Assembly: GCF_044761665.1 (NCBI RefSeq) | Contig: NZ_JBIWCW010000017.1 | Location: 1-64,000, forward strand | Direction: 5' to 3' | Source of the DNA: Peribacillus sp044761665 | GTDB lineage: Bacteria > Bacillota > Bacilli > Bacillales > DSM-1321 | DNA: 64,000 nucleotides | Shown: one piece after another, positions 23,914-32,267 of the stretch | Layout of the letters: each line of letters begins with the position of its first letter | Numbering within the stretch: position 1 is the first letter of the stretch | Program-made: the position numbers and the translations under genes | Notes under the pieces: generated by a model | The model's database searches: none | Told to the model about the DNA's origin: nothing | Seen by the model: only the letters and a program-made list of their open reading frames with translations

Positions 23914-25473
23914 TCATTTGGCATATTCTACCGCTCTAGTTTCACGGATAACCGTTACTTTTATATGACCTGGGTAATCAAGTTCTTCTTCAATCCGTTT
24001 CCGGATATCACGAGCGAGTTTATGTGCCGAAAGATCATCTATTTGTTCTGGTTTCACTAGAATCCGTACTTCACGTCCGGCTTGAATCGCGAAGGATTTT
24101 TCCACTCCATCATAGGATTCGGATATCTCTTCAAGTTTTTCAAGTCTTCTAATATAATTTTCCAGCGTTTCACTTCTTGCACCTGGTCTTGCAGCTGATA
24201 AAGCATCAGCAGCCGCTACAAGTACTGAAATTATAGACGTTGGTTCAGTGTCGCCATGATGTGAAGCGATGCTATTGATGACAGTTGGATGCTCTTTATA
24301 CTTAGTTGCTAACTCAACGCCGATTTCAACGTGACTGCCTTCCACTTCATGATCGATTGCTTTCCCAATATCATGTAATAAACCTGCACGACGGGCAAGT
24401 ACTTCATCCTCGCCAAGCTCTGCAGCCAGTAATCCCGAAAGTTGGGCCACCTCAATAGAATGTTTTAGTACGTTTTGACCATAGCTTGTACGGAATTTCA
24501 AACGACCAAGGATTTTGATAAGGTCTGGGTGAAGCCCGTGTACACCAACTTCGAATGTTGTCTGTTCACCGATTTCACGAATATGTTCATCTACCTCACG
24601 TCTTGCCTTATCAACCATTTCTTCAATACGAGCCGGATGAATCCGTCCGTCCTGAACTAGTTTTTCAAGTGCCAAACGTGCCGTTTCACGTCTAATTGGA
24701 TCAAATCCAGATAAGATGACTGCTTCAGGAGTATCATCAATGATAAGGTCAATACCTGTCAGCGTTTCAAGCGTTCGGATATTTCGTCCTTCACGTCCGA
24801 TTATTCGTCCCTTCATTTCATCATTTGGAAGATTCACTACAGAAACGGTGGTTTCTGCAACGTGATCAGCCGCACAACGCTGAATGGCTAGAGATAGAAC
24901 TTCTTTCGCCTTTTTATCAGCTTCTTCTTTGGCGCGGGTATCACTTTCTTTAATCATAAGTGCTACATCATGAGCAAGCTCATTTTCTGTCCGATCTATT
25001 ATGATCGATTTAGCTTCTTCACGAGTCAAACCAGAGACACGTTCAAGCTCCGTTTGTTGCTTACGTACCGTCTCGTCCACTTTGCTTTCCATCTCTTCAA
25101 TATGCTGTTGTCTTTGGTTAAGAGACTCCTCTTTTTTCTCTAAAAGGCTTTCACGTTTATCCAACGTTTCATCCTTCCGATCAAGATTCTCTTCTCTTTG
25201 CAATAATCGATTTTCTTGTTTTTGTAATTCGTTCCTTCTTTCACGGGATTCCCGATCTGATTCAGAACGAACCTTATGAATTTCATCTTTTGCTTCCAAC
25301 AAGGCTTCTTTTTTAAGCGCTTCCGCTTCACGTTTTGCATCCTCAAGGATATGTTCAGCAGAGCCTTTTGCCCCTGCTATTTTACTCTCAAATTTTGATT
25401 TGTGAATAAAATAACCAACAACTGCACCGACGATTAGGCCAAGCAAAGTGAAGATGATTGTCATGGGTTCCAT
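23914..25473 (-). CDS. rny: Ribonuclease Y
   Basis: A 519-residue membrane-anchored endoribonuclease that starts decay of many mRNAs. An N-terminal membrane helix (about residues 5-22) is followed by a long Glu/Lys/Arg-rich coiled coil to about residue 190. A KH domain comes next (GRIIGREGRNIRTLETLTG), then an HD domain with LLHDIGKAIDHEVEGSHVE and the IASHHGD stretch. The start ATG has GGGGAGG. A near-consensus sigma-A promoter lies at 25606-25634, giving a leader of about 125 bases. Confidence 0.97.
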   Translation of the reverse strand: MEPMTIIFTLLGLIVGAVVGYFIHKSKFESKIAGAKGSAEHILEDAKREAEALKKEALLEAKDEIHKVRSESDRESRERRNELQKQENRLLQREENLDRKDETLDKRESLLEKKEESLNQRQQHIEEMESKVDETVRKQQTELERVSGLTREEAKSIIIDRTENELAHDVALMIKESDTRAKEEADKKAKEVLSLAIQRCAADHVAETTVSVVNLPNDEMKGRIIGREGRNIRTLETLTGIDLIIDDTPEAVILSGFDPIRRETARLALEKLVQDGRIHPARIEEMVDKARREVDEHIREIGEQTTFEVGVHGLHPDLIKILGRLKFRTSYGQNVLKHSIEVAQLSGLLAAELGEDEVLARRAGLLHDIGKAIDHEVEGSHVEIGVELATKYKEHPTVINSIASHHGDTEPTSIISVLVAAADALSAARPGARSETLENYIRRLEKLEEISESYDGVEKSFAIQAGREVRILVKPEQIDDLSAHKLARDIRKRIEEELDYPGHIKVTVIRETRAVEYAK

Positions 25474-25605
25474 CGTTTCACCTCCCCTTGCTATGAACTT
25501 TTACATAAAATGTTGAACTGTCGGCAAGTACATTGCACATAAATTCAATATACAGCTCTTAATTTTCAAAATTTTAGTTTGAAAAATTGTAAAATATACA
25601 TATTA

Positions 25606-25634
25606 ATTGTATAGTTGAGAATTTTTATTGTCAA
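25606..25634 (-). promoter_or_regulatory. Sigma-A promoter of rny
   Basis: On the minus strand TTGACA (25629-25634), a 17-base spacer and TACAAT (25606-25611). Confidence 0.8.
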
Positions 25635-25776
25635 GCCTTTGTCCCTTGTGTATCAAGGTTTATTCAAGTTTTATTACTATGCACAGCCATTATGTATCAG
25701 TTTAACATACTAGAGGACTATAAAACCGCTTAATTTTTTGCAATTTTTCCACTTTACCAATCTTAAGGAATATAGA

Positions 25777-25808
25777 AAAGGCCTAAGCATAAAAAGCTTA
25801 GGTCCTTT
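25777..25808 (-). terminator. Terminator of recA
   Basis: AAAGG..CCTAAGC pairs with GCTTAGG..CCTTT with a one-base bulge, 7 bases past the recA stop. A T-rich 3' side on the minus strand supports it. Confidence 0.75.
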
Positions 25809-25815
25809 CATACCA

Positions 25816-26859
25816 TCAATCAAGCAGTTCAAGATGTTCCTCTTTATCATCTTCTGGAAGTTCAAACTCTCCATCTAGATTATAATGGTCTCTGATTTTC
25901 TGTGAAATCTCCTGAGCGATTTCCTTATTTTCTTTCAGGAACAATTTCGCATTTTCCCGACCTTGTCCAACGCGTTCATCATTGTATGAGTACCACGAAC
26001 CACTTTTTAGGACGATATCCAGGTCTGCGCCCATATCTATGATTTCGCCTTCCTGGGAAATTCCTTGCCCATACATAATATCGACTTCAGCTTGACGGAA
26101 AGGTGGGGCAACTTTATTTTTAACGACTTTAATTTTTGTTTTGTTCCCTACGACTTCATTGCCTTGTTTTAATTGTTCTGCACGACGCACTTCAAGACGA
26201 ACAGTTGAATAGAATTTCAGTGCACGACCTCCTGGAGTCGTCTCTGGATTCCCAAACATAACCCCAATTTTTTCACGAATCTGGTTAATGAAGATTGCGA
26301 TAGTATTGGATTTATTAATTGCACCAGAGAGTTTTCTGAGGGCCTGTGACATCATACGGGCTTGAAGACCCATATGGGAATCTCCCATTTCTCCTTCGAT
26401 TTCCGCTTTAGGAACAAGTGCGGCTACGGAGTCGATAACGATAATATCAACAGCGCCACTTCGCACTAATGCTTCCGCGATTTCAAGGGCTTGCTCACCC
26501 GTATCAGGCTGTGAAAGCAACAATTCATCAATATTCACGCCAAGTTTTTCTGAGTAAGCTGGATCTAAGGCATGCTCTGCATCAATAAACGCAGCCGTTC
26601 CGCCAGTCTTTTGTACTTCTGCTATTGCATGCAATGCAACAGTTGTTTTACCAGAACTTTCCGGTCCATATATCTCAATGACCCGGCCTCTTGGAAAGCC
26701 ACCTACTCCTAATGCAACATCCAATGCTAAAGAACCGCTCGAGATCGTTGAGATTCTTCGATCAGACTGTTCTCCAAGTTTCATAACAGAACCTTTACCA
26801 AATTGTTTCTCAATTTGTTTTAACGCCATATCTAAAGCCGCTTGACGATCACTACTCAC
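25816..26859 (-). CDS. recA: Recombinase RecA
   Basis: A 347-residue DNA-dependent ATPase for homologous recombination and SOS induction. The Walker A motif is GPESSGKTTVALH, Walker B is IIVIDSVAALVPK, and the L1/L2 regions (GEMGDSHMGLQARMMSQALRK, read as two blocks, then FINQIREKIGVMFGNPETTPGG) are intact. The start is GTG at 26859 with GAGGAGG upstream. The acidic C-terminal tail is present. It has its own sigma-A promoter and a LexA-type box; a terminator separates it from cinA. Confidence 0.98.
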   Translation of the reverse strand: MSSDRQAALDMALKQIEKQFGKGSVMKLGEQSDRRISTISSGSLALDVALGVGGFPRGRVIEIYGPESSGKTTVALHAIAEVQKTGGTAAFIDAEHALDPAYSEKLGVNIDELLLSQPDTGEQALEIAEALVRSGAVDIIVIDSVAALVPKAEIEGEMGDSHMGLQARMMSQALRKLSGAINKSNTIAIFINQIREKIGVMFGNPETTPGGRALKFYSTVRLEVRRAEQLKQGNEVVGNKTKIKVVKNKVAPPFRQAEVDIMYGQGISQEGEIIDMGADLDIVLKSGSWYSYNDERVGQGRENAKLFLKENKEIAQEISQKIRDHYNLDGEFELPEDDKEEHLELLD

Positions 26860-26883
26860 TTAAGTTCCTCCTCTATATTCAAA

Positions 26884-26953
26884 TAATCGGAAGTCCGATT
26901 ACAGATGTTCTTACGTTAGCCTATGTTTGAGGACAAGATCAATATCTTGTCTC
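26884..26953 (-). promoter_or_regulatory. Two hairpins in the recA leader
   Basis: TAATCGGA-AG-TCCGATTA (26884-26901) is a perfect 8-bp inverted repeat just upstream of the SD. A second stem, GGACAAGAT with ATCTTGTC (around 26930-26953), lies further upstream in the same leader. Both are within the transcript predicted from the promoter at 26967-26995. Confidence 0.5.
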
Positions 26954-26966
26954 AAAACCTATCTTA

Positions 26967-26995
26967 ACTATATACTCTTTTTACTATTTTGCCAA
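26967..26995 (-). promoter_or_regulatory. Sigma-A promoter of recA
   Basis: On the minus strand TTGGCA (26990-26995), a 17-base spacer and TATAGT (26967-26972). It gives a leader of about 100 bases. Confidence 0.75.
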
Positions 26996-27004
26996 GCACA
27001 AAAT

Positions 27005-27018
27005 CGAACATTCATTCG
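27005..27018. promoter_or_regulatory. LexA (DinR) box of recA
   Basis: CGAACATTCATTCG matches the Bacillus LexA consensus CGAAC-N4-GTTCG at all but one arm position. It lies 10 bases upstream of the recA -35. Confidence 0.65.
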
Positions 27019-27172
27019 TTTATTTCTTTTGGTTAAATCTCCATGAAAAAGCATTTCGTCTACATGAATTTTACCTTTTCTTCTTAAGTTCTCCTAATAA
27101 AATGCCTTTTTATCAAATAAACTGTTTTCTTCTTTTCCCGTAAATCTTAGAACAAAAACTCTTAACACATAA

Positions 27173-27204
27173 AAAAACAGAGCCTTTTAAGGAGCTCTGT
27201 TTTT
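27173..27204 (-). terminator. Terminator of pgsA-cinA
   Basis: An 11-bp perfect stem (AAAAACAGAGC/GCTCTGTTTTT) immediately after the cinA stop. Confidence 0.88.
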
Positions 27205-27207
27205 ACG

Positions 27208-28440
27208 TTATAATTCCCGCAATAAATAATGACAGCCATATTTCACACTTCGAACACGGTTTTGTGCCCTGCTTCCAGATAAATTCAACTCTTTGAAGCG
27301 GGTGTCCCCATCTCTAAAGGAAATGCCTATGAATACTGTACCGACAGGCTTACCCTCTTGTTCATCCGGCCCTGCAACGCCAGTAAAACTAATGCCTACA
27401 TCCGCATCAAGCTTTTTCCGGACGTTAGAGGCCATTTCCATAGCACACTCTCCACTGACGACGCCATGATTTGAAATAGTCTCTTCACTTACGCCCAAGA
27501 CATTCGCCTTTGCATCGTTCGTATAACTGACTATACCGCCTTTAAACGCTTTTCCTGCCCCTGGTATCGTCGTCAACTGCTCTTGAAACATACCGCCGGT
27601 TAAGCTTTCCGCCACCGCTATCGAAAGCTTTCTTACCGTTAACTCTTTAACCAGTTCTTTTATGAGCGAAGTATTATCACTTCCATAATAATACTGGCCG
27701 ACCCGGTTAAGGATTTCCTTCTCCGCTGCTGAAATAAGCTCTTCACATTTTTCTTTTGACGTTTCTTTAGCTGTAATCCTTAGCGTCACTTCCCCTTCCG
27801 CTGCAAGGGGGGCAATTGTTGGATTCGTTTGGTTTACGAGAAGATCTTCAATCACCGTTTCTAGCTCCGCTTCTCCTATTCCATAAAAACGAAGCACCTT
27901 GGAATCAATTCGTTCATGCTTTTCAAGTCTTTTCATGATTGCTTCATATCCGTGGTTTACGAACATTGGCTCCATTTCGCTTGGAGGACCAGGAAGCAAC
28001 ATATATGTAATTCCAGATTTAGACAATACCATTCCCGGAGCCATGCCATGATTGTTCACCAACACCTCGCAGCCCTCCAAGACAAGGGCCTGCTTTTTAT
28101 TATTTTCAGTCATTGGACGGCCACGTTTTTGAAAGTACGCTTCTATGGACTGTAGTGCATCCTCATCAAAGACGAGTTTTTTGCCAATATGGCGAGAAAT
28201 CGTCTCCTTCGTTAGATCATCCTTAGTTGGACCAAGGCCACCAGTAAAGACAATTAAGTTAGCCCGTGATTCGGCAATCTCTATGGCTTGTTGTAGACGA
28301 CGATCATTATCGCCAACAACTGTATGATAAAAGACATTGATACCCATTTCGGCAAACTGTTGCGATAGAAACTTTCCGTTTGTATTGTTAATTTGCCCCA
28401 AAAGAAGTTCAGAGCCTACTGCAATGATTTCTGCATCCAT
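27208..28440 (-). CDS. cinA: CinA, nicotinamide-nucleotide amidase/competence-damage protein
   Basis: 410 residues from the ATG at 28440 (MDAEIIAVGSELLLGQ), which has GAAGGGG upstream; the longer frame runs into pgsA. The N-terminal MoCF/molybdopterin-binding-like domain shows FTGGLGPTKDDLTKE. The C-terminal CinA domain (about 250-410) has VAESLTGG and VAGPDEQEGKPVGTV; it deamidates NMN in characterised members. The order pgsA-cinA-recA is conserved in Bacillus, and CinA is linked to competence in several species. Terminator before recA. Confidence 0.95.
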   Translation of the reverse strand: MDAEIIAVGSELLLGQINNTNGKFLSQQFAEMGINVFYHTVVGDNDRRLQQAIEIAESRANLIVFTGGLGPTKDDLTKETISRHIGKKLVFDEDALQSIEAYFQKRGRPMTENNKKQALVLEGCEVLVNNHGMAPGMVLSKSGITYMLLPGPPSEMEPMFVNHGYEAIMKRLEKHERIDSKVLRFYGIGEAELETVIEDLLVNQTNPTIAPLAAEGEVTLRITAKETSKEKCEELISAAEKEILNRVGQYYYGSDNTSLIKELVKELTVRKLSIAVAESLTGGMFQEQLTTIPGAGKAFKGGIVSYTNDAKANVLGVSEETISNHGVVSGECAMEMASNVRKKLDADVGISFTGVAGPDEQEGKPVGTVFIGISFRDGDTRFKELNLSGSRAQNRVRSVKYGCHYLLREL

Positions 28441-28456
28441 ATCAACGACCCCTTCA

Positions 28457-29041
28457 TTACTTAGAATTGATAAAAGCTTGCTTGTTTTTGACAAAATAAT
28501 CGACACCGGACCATATTGTAAAGATAAGTGCTATCCATAGAGTAATATTCGCAAATGGAATCGAAATGAACGCAAAGGGCAGGTTATGAAGCAATAAGGC
28601 TGATATCGATACTATTTGTGCCCACGTTTTAATTTTACCTAGCTGGTTGGCCGCGACCACTTCACCAGTACCGGCTAAAACCAGGCGTAAACCAGTAACG
28701 GCAAATTCCCGACTGATAATGACGATGGCAATCCAAGACTGGCCATACATCAAATTCAAATCAACCAAAACAATCAACGCGGCCGAAACGAGTAGCTTAT
28801 CGGCCAATGGATCTAAAAACTTCCCTAAATCGGTAACCAAATTATATTTTCTTGCAAAGTGACCATCGATCCAATCCGTTGTAGAAGCTATGATGAAAAG
28901 TATAGCCCCCGCTAAATGTGATACCGGCAATGTGTACTCTCCCCAAGTAAGCGTTCCCCATGAAAAAGGTACGAGCATGATGATTAAAAAAACTGGAATT
29001 AGACAGATTCTTGCTACTGTAATCTTATTAGGCAGATTCAA
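28457..29041 (-). CDS. pgsA: Phosphatidylglycerophosphate synthase
   Basis: A 194-residue integral membrane enzyme that makes PGP from CDP-diacylglycerol and glycerol-3-phosphate. The CDP-alcohol phosphotransferase motif DGHFARKYNLVTDLGKFLD-PLAD contains all conserved Asp residues. The chosen start is TTG at 29041, 8 bases after GGAGG; an ATG at 29056 contains that SD and is unlikely. This gives the usual family length. It ends 16 bases before the cinA ATG and is co-transcribed with it. Confidence 0.95.
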   Translation of the reverse strand: MNLPNKITVARICLIPVFLIIMLVPFSWGTLTWGEYTLPVSHLAGAILFIIASTTDWIDGHFARKYNLVTDLGKFLDPLADKLLVSAALIVLVDLNLMYGQSWIAIVIISREFAVTGLRLVLAGTGEVVAANQLGKIKTWAQIVSISALLLHNLPFAFISIPFANITLWIALIFTIWSGVDYFVKNKQAFINSK

Positions 29042-29202
29042 ACTTTTAACCTCCAAAATGTACGCCTGCTTATCGGCAATGCGCTTCCATCATTGTTAAG
29101 TGGCCTATGGCCAAGTTATCCCTATGTATAATTTTACCTCAAAATCAATTGATGTATGCCGGGTTTCCTTTTCCATTTCTAAATGAAAAATAAAAGAGAA
29201 AA

Positions 29203-29225
29203 ATAGTCATCTAAGAGATGACTAT
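29203..29225 (-). terminator. Terminator of ymfM
   Basis: A 10-bp perfect stem (ATAGTCATCT/AGATGACTAT) with a 3-base loop that includes the ymfM stop codon, then TTTTTCTCTTTT on the minus strand. Confidence 0.85.
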
Positions 29226-30124
29226 TCCGCTTTCGTAAATTGTATCGTAACCAATTGCGTAGTCATATCATTTGGTGAAATAGTATACTTAAGCTTTTCG
29301 TCATTCACAAATATTTCCGTTTCATTTGCTCTACCAACATTGATGACAGCTTCTTTTTCGTCTGTAAAATCTATTTCTTGACTATCCTTGTCCTTGATCG
29401 TTCCTTGGAAAAGTAATTTACCTTCACCATTCGTAATACCAACCCATGGTGAACCTTTAGAAGTAACTTTCAATTTGAAGGTATCTGAACCTTTCAACTC
29501 ATACGTGCTATTTTTACCGCTAGAGCTGACAACGGATAATTCCTGCTCAGAATCTTCTTCTTTTTCTGCAGCTTTATCTTCGTCATCTTTTTTGTCAGCC
29601 GTATCTGTTTTTTCTTCTTCCTGCTTCTTATCTGCTTTTTCTTCTTTTTCGTTAAACTCATTGCTTTCATTGTATCCAACGGCTTCACTCGGTTTATCGC
29701 TCTTTTTATCGTTGCTATCGGAATTGCTCATACTGTTGGAAACCAGTATCCAAATCAATATAGCGACACCAATTACTACAATGACCCCTAATATCTTAGG
29801 CAACATCTCTACGAATTTTGAGTCTTTGGCCGGAATCGTCTTACGGGTCTGTACCCTTGAAAGCTGCTCAGGTAGTTCCTCGCTATAAACAGAAGGCACG
29901 TCACTCTTGAATTCTTCGAAAATGTCTTCAGGCTCTAGACCTACCGCTTCACAATACTGCTTAATGAATGCCCGTACATAAAATTTCCCGGGCATCATAC
30001 TATAATTTCCCTCTTCAATCCCTACAAGATACCTTTTTTGTATCTTCGTCAGTTCTTGTAAATCATCTAAGGTAAACCCTTTGGCTTCCCTAGCTTCCTT
30101 TAATCGATTACCTAACTCAGTCAA
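29222..30124 (-). CDS. ymfM: RodZ-like membrane HTH protein YmfM
   Basis: 300 residues from the TTG at 30124 (read MTELGNRLKEAREAKG), placed 6 bases after GGTAGGTG; a GTG at 30133 lies inside that SD. The N-terminal HTH_25 domain (about 1-75) is followed by a basic/linker segment, one membrane helix near residues 108-130, a Lys/Glu/Asp-rich disordered stretch of about 50 residues, and a C-terminal DUF4115-type beta domain outside the cell. RodZ connects MreB to the membrane in rod-shaped bacteria. It is downstream of ymfK. Confidence 0.92.
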   Translation of the reverse strand: MTELGNRLKEAREAKGFTLDDLQELTKIQKRYLVGIEEGNYSMMPGKFYVRAFIKQYCEAVGLEPEDIFEEFKSDVPSVYSEELPEQLSRVQTRKTIPAKDSKFVEMLPKILGVIVVIGVAILIWILVSNSMSNSDSNDKKSDKPSEAVGYNESNEFNEKEEKADKKQEEEKTDTADKKDDEDKAAEKEEDSEQELSVVSSSGKNSTYELKGSDTFKLKVTSKGSPWVGITNGEGKLLFQGTIKDKDSQEIDFTDEKEAVINVGRANETEIFVNDEKLKYTISPNDMTTQLVTIQFTKAE

Positions 30125-30141
30125 ATAAAACACCTACCATT

Positions 30142-30933
30142 TTAAAAGTCAAAGGATCCAAATTCCGACCCTGAAAAATGATCTTTTTGGTCCACAACTT
30201 CATATGTAATTTCTTCTTCCGGATTGTTTCTTAATTCAATAATATAATCAAAGTCTTCGAGAGTATACTCGGTATTTTGAACAAACACATCTGGATGTTC
30301 AATTACTTTGACAGCATCCAGCCTCATTATTTCACGGATAAGCTGCCAATGTTTCTCATTGGCACGACGGGTCGAGACAATACCGTCTAAAATAAACAAA
30401 TTATCATTGTTGTACTCGTCCTCGATAAGTTGACTGCGAATCGTCTGCTTTAAAAGGGTAGAAGACACAAACAGCCATCTCTTATTCGCACAGACACTTG
30501 ACGCAACGATCGATTCAGTCTTTCCGACTCGAGGCATTCCTCGAATACCGATTAACTTATGACCTTCTTGTTTAAATAGTTCGGCCATGAAGTCCACGAG
30601 CAATCCTAGTTCATCACGTACAAATCTGAATGTGTTTTTTTCATCAGCATCACGTTGTATATAACGGCCGTGCCTAACAGCAAGCCGATCGCGTAATTTA
30701 GGCTCTCTAAGTTTAATGACCTTTATCGTATCCATCGTATGGAGAATTGACTCGAATCTCTCTATATTTCGGCTGTCATTTGTCCTTAAAAGCAAACCTC
30801 GCCTGCCTTGGTCGACACCGTTAATAGTGATGATATTAATGGATAGCATACCGAGCAAGGATGATATGTCCCCTAATAAACCTGGACGGTTAACTTGAAT
30901 TTCATATTCAAAATACCATTCTTTTTTCTCCAC
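30142..30933 (-). CDS. ymfK: YmfK, DUF3388 protein with ACT-like and P-loop features
   Basis: A 263-residue cytoplasmic protein starting at GTG 30933 (AAGGAG upstream). Residues 9-50 (YEIQVNRPGLLGDISSLLGM and following) look like an ACT regulatory domain. GMPRVGKT (132-139) fits Walker A and NLFILDG (178-184) could be Walker B, suggesting nucleotide binding; this is my reading of the sequence, not an established activity. The gene lies between ymfJ and ymfM as in B. subtilis. Function unknown. Confidence 0.88.
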   Translation of the reverse strand: MEKKEWYFEYEIQVNRPGLLGDISSLLGMLSINIITINGVDQGRRGLLLRTNDSRNIERFESILHTMDTIKVIKLREPKLRDRLAVRHGRYIQRDADEKNTFRFVRDELGLLVDFMAELFKQEGHKLIGIRGMPRVGKTESIVASSVCANKRWLFVSSTLLKQTIRSQLIEDEYNNDNLFILDGIVSTRRANEKHWQLIREIMRLDAVKVIEHPDVFVQNTEYTLEDFDYIIELRNNPEEEITYEVVDQKDHFSGSEFGSFDF

Positions 30934-31127
30934 GATAACACTCCTTAAGCCTAGAAGCTTTTATCAAACAATCGAGTATTACTTATCCGTCATACTATTT
31001 CATCTTTTTTACTTTTTAAATGATTATTGTCTAGCTTCTATAATATAGTATTTCTTGATAAGTTAAAAGGAAAAACCCCATAAAATTCTGCAATTTTCTA
31101 TAAGGAGAGCGGAAAATTTTATATAAC

Positions 31128-31173
31128 AAATGCAAAGGGCCCTGTTACCTAGGTAACAGGGCCCTTTGCATTT
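31128..31173. terminator. Perfect 46-bp palindrome after ymfJ
   Basis: Bases 31128-31150 are the exact complement of 31151-31173, with no unpaired centre. It begins 6 bases past the ymfJ stop and probably ends the ymfF-H-I-J transcript, although the T tract on the minus strand is weak. Confidence 0.7.
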
Positions 31174-31178
31174 AGATA

Positions 31179-31436
31179 TTACTCCGTTCCATTGTTCTCG
31201 ACTAACTTGACCATTACACTTGCCATAGCCTGTTTTTCCTGATCGCTCGCAACGGACCAAAGATCTGCAAGCACTTTCTCTTGGTCGTTTTGGGGCTCAA
31301 CTTGCTTAGCAAGATAATCTCCGATTTCGAAAGCCAAGCTATTGACAGTCTCATCGTTTAAGCCTTGTTTTTCACCCTCGTTTAGTCGATCTCCCAAGAA
31401 ATTTTTCCATTGATCCCAATTGTCTAATACTGACAT
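31179..31436 (-). CDS. ymfJ: YmfJ, DUF3243 protein
   Basis: An 85-residue acidic helical protein (MSVLDNWDQWKNFLGDRLNE) of family DUF3243. It has a good SD (GGAAAGGG) and lies 85 bases downstream of ymfI. No enzymatic motif is present. Its place in the ymf cluster is conserved; the role is unknown. Confidence 0.9.
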   Translation of the reverse strand: MSVLDNWDQWKNFLGDRLNEGEKQGLNDETVNSLAFEIGDYLAKQVEPQNDQEKVLADLWSVASDQEKQAMASVMVKLVENNGTE

Positions 31437-31521
31437 GAGTGGTCACCCTTTCCTTCAAAATCGTACACGTCTATTTTGTGAAGGAAACGAAAAAAATATA
31501 CAACTTAAAAAAATTTAATCA

Positions 31522-32253
31522 TCAGGTGTACCATCCGCCATTTACACCCAGAATCTGCCCAGTTATATATGATGCTTTATCAGAAAGTAAATAGGAAACG
31601 GCTTCCGCCACTTCCTTGGCACTCCCCATCCTGCCCATTGGGATGTCCCCTTTAATGATTTCCAAATCCTCAGCATTAAAAGATTCCAGCATGGAAGTTG
31701 AAATCGCGCCAGGGGCGACGGCGTTTACACGAAGTCCATTTAATGATACTTCTTTGCTTAATGCCTTGATAAAGGCATTTTGCCCTCCCTTGACCATCGA
31801 ATAAAGCACTTCACATGAAGCACCCGTCTGACCCCAGATGGATGTAACTGCGACGATAGCCGCCTTTTCTTGATACATTAATTTAGGCAACAATTCCTTG
31901 GTTAATTGAAAAGGGGTGGTCACATGTAGCTGAACCATTTCATTGACGATTTGCTCATTCATGTCGGATATGAGTCCATAATAACTATTTCCGCTATTAA
32001 GGACGATGGCATGAAGAGCAAATATATTTCCTACCAATTTTTTGTATCCGTCCCCGGTAGACAAATCTGCCTGAATCGGGATGAGTTCGACCTGAAATGG
32101 ACGAAGTTGTTCAATTAGATCATGAATGGCTTCCTCATTGCTATTGTAATGTAAATAAAGTGAATAATTTTCTTCTGCAAGTTTTAAAGCAATTTCCCGG
32201 CCGATTCCTCCGCTAGCTCCCGTTATAAGGGCAAAACGCTTTTCCACTTTCAT
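31522..32253 (-). CDS. ymfI: Short-chain dehydrogenase YmfI
   Basis: A 243-residue NAD(P)-dependent oxidoreductase of the classical SDR type. It shows the cofactor motif TGASGGIGREIA (residues 14-25), LNSGNSYYG in place of NNAG, the catalytic Ser in VTSIWGQTG, and YSMVKGG (YxxxK). The C-terminal GQILGVNGGWYT is typical of FabG-like enzymes. The substrate is unknown. It follows ymfH by 14 bases; in B. subtilis it is in the same group. Confidence 0.92.
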   Translation of the reverse strand: MKVEKRFALITGASGGIGREIALKLAEENYSLYLHYNSNEEAIHDLIEQLRPFQVELIPIQADLSTGDGYKKLVGNIFALHAIVLNSGNSYYGLISDMNEQIVNEMVQLHVTTPFQLTKELLPKLMYQEKAAIVAVTSIWGQTGASCEVLYSMVKGGQNAFIKALSKEVSLNGLRVNAVAPGAISTSMLESFNAEDLEIIKGDIPMGRMGSAKEVAEAVSYLLSDKASYITGQILGVNGGWYT

Positions 32254-32267
32254 GCCCCCTCTATATG

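Larger units (their letters stand above)
25474..25815. other. Intergenic region between recA and rny
   Basis: About 340 bases. It holds the rny promoter and AT-rich leader and, at its right end, the recA terminator (25777-25808). B. subtilis has pbpX near this point; no trace of it is seen. Confidence 0.6.
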
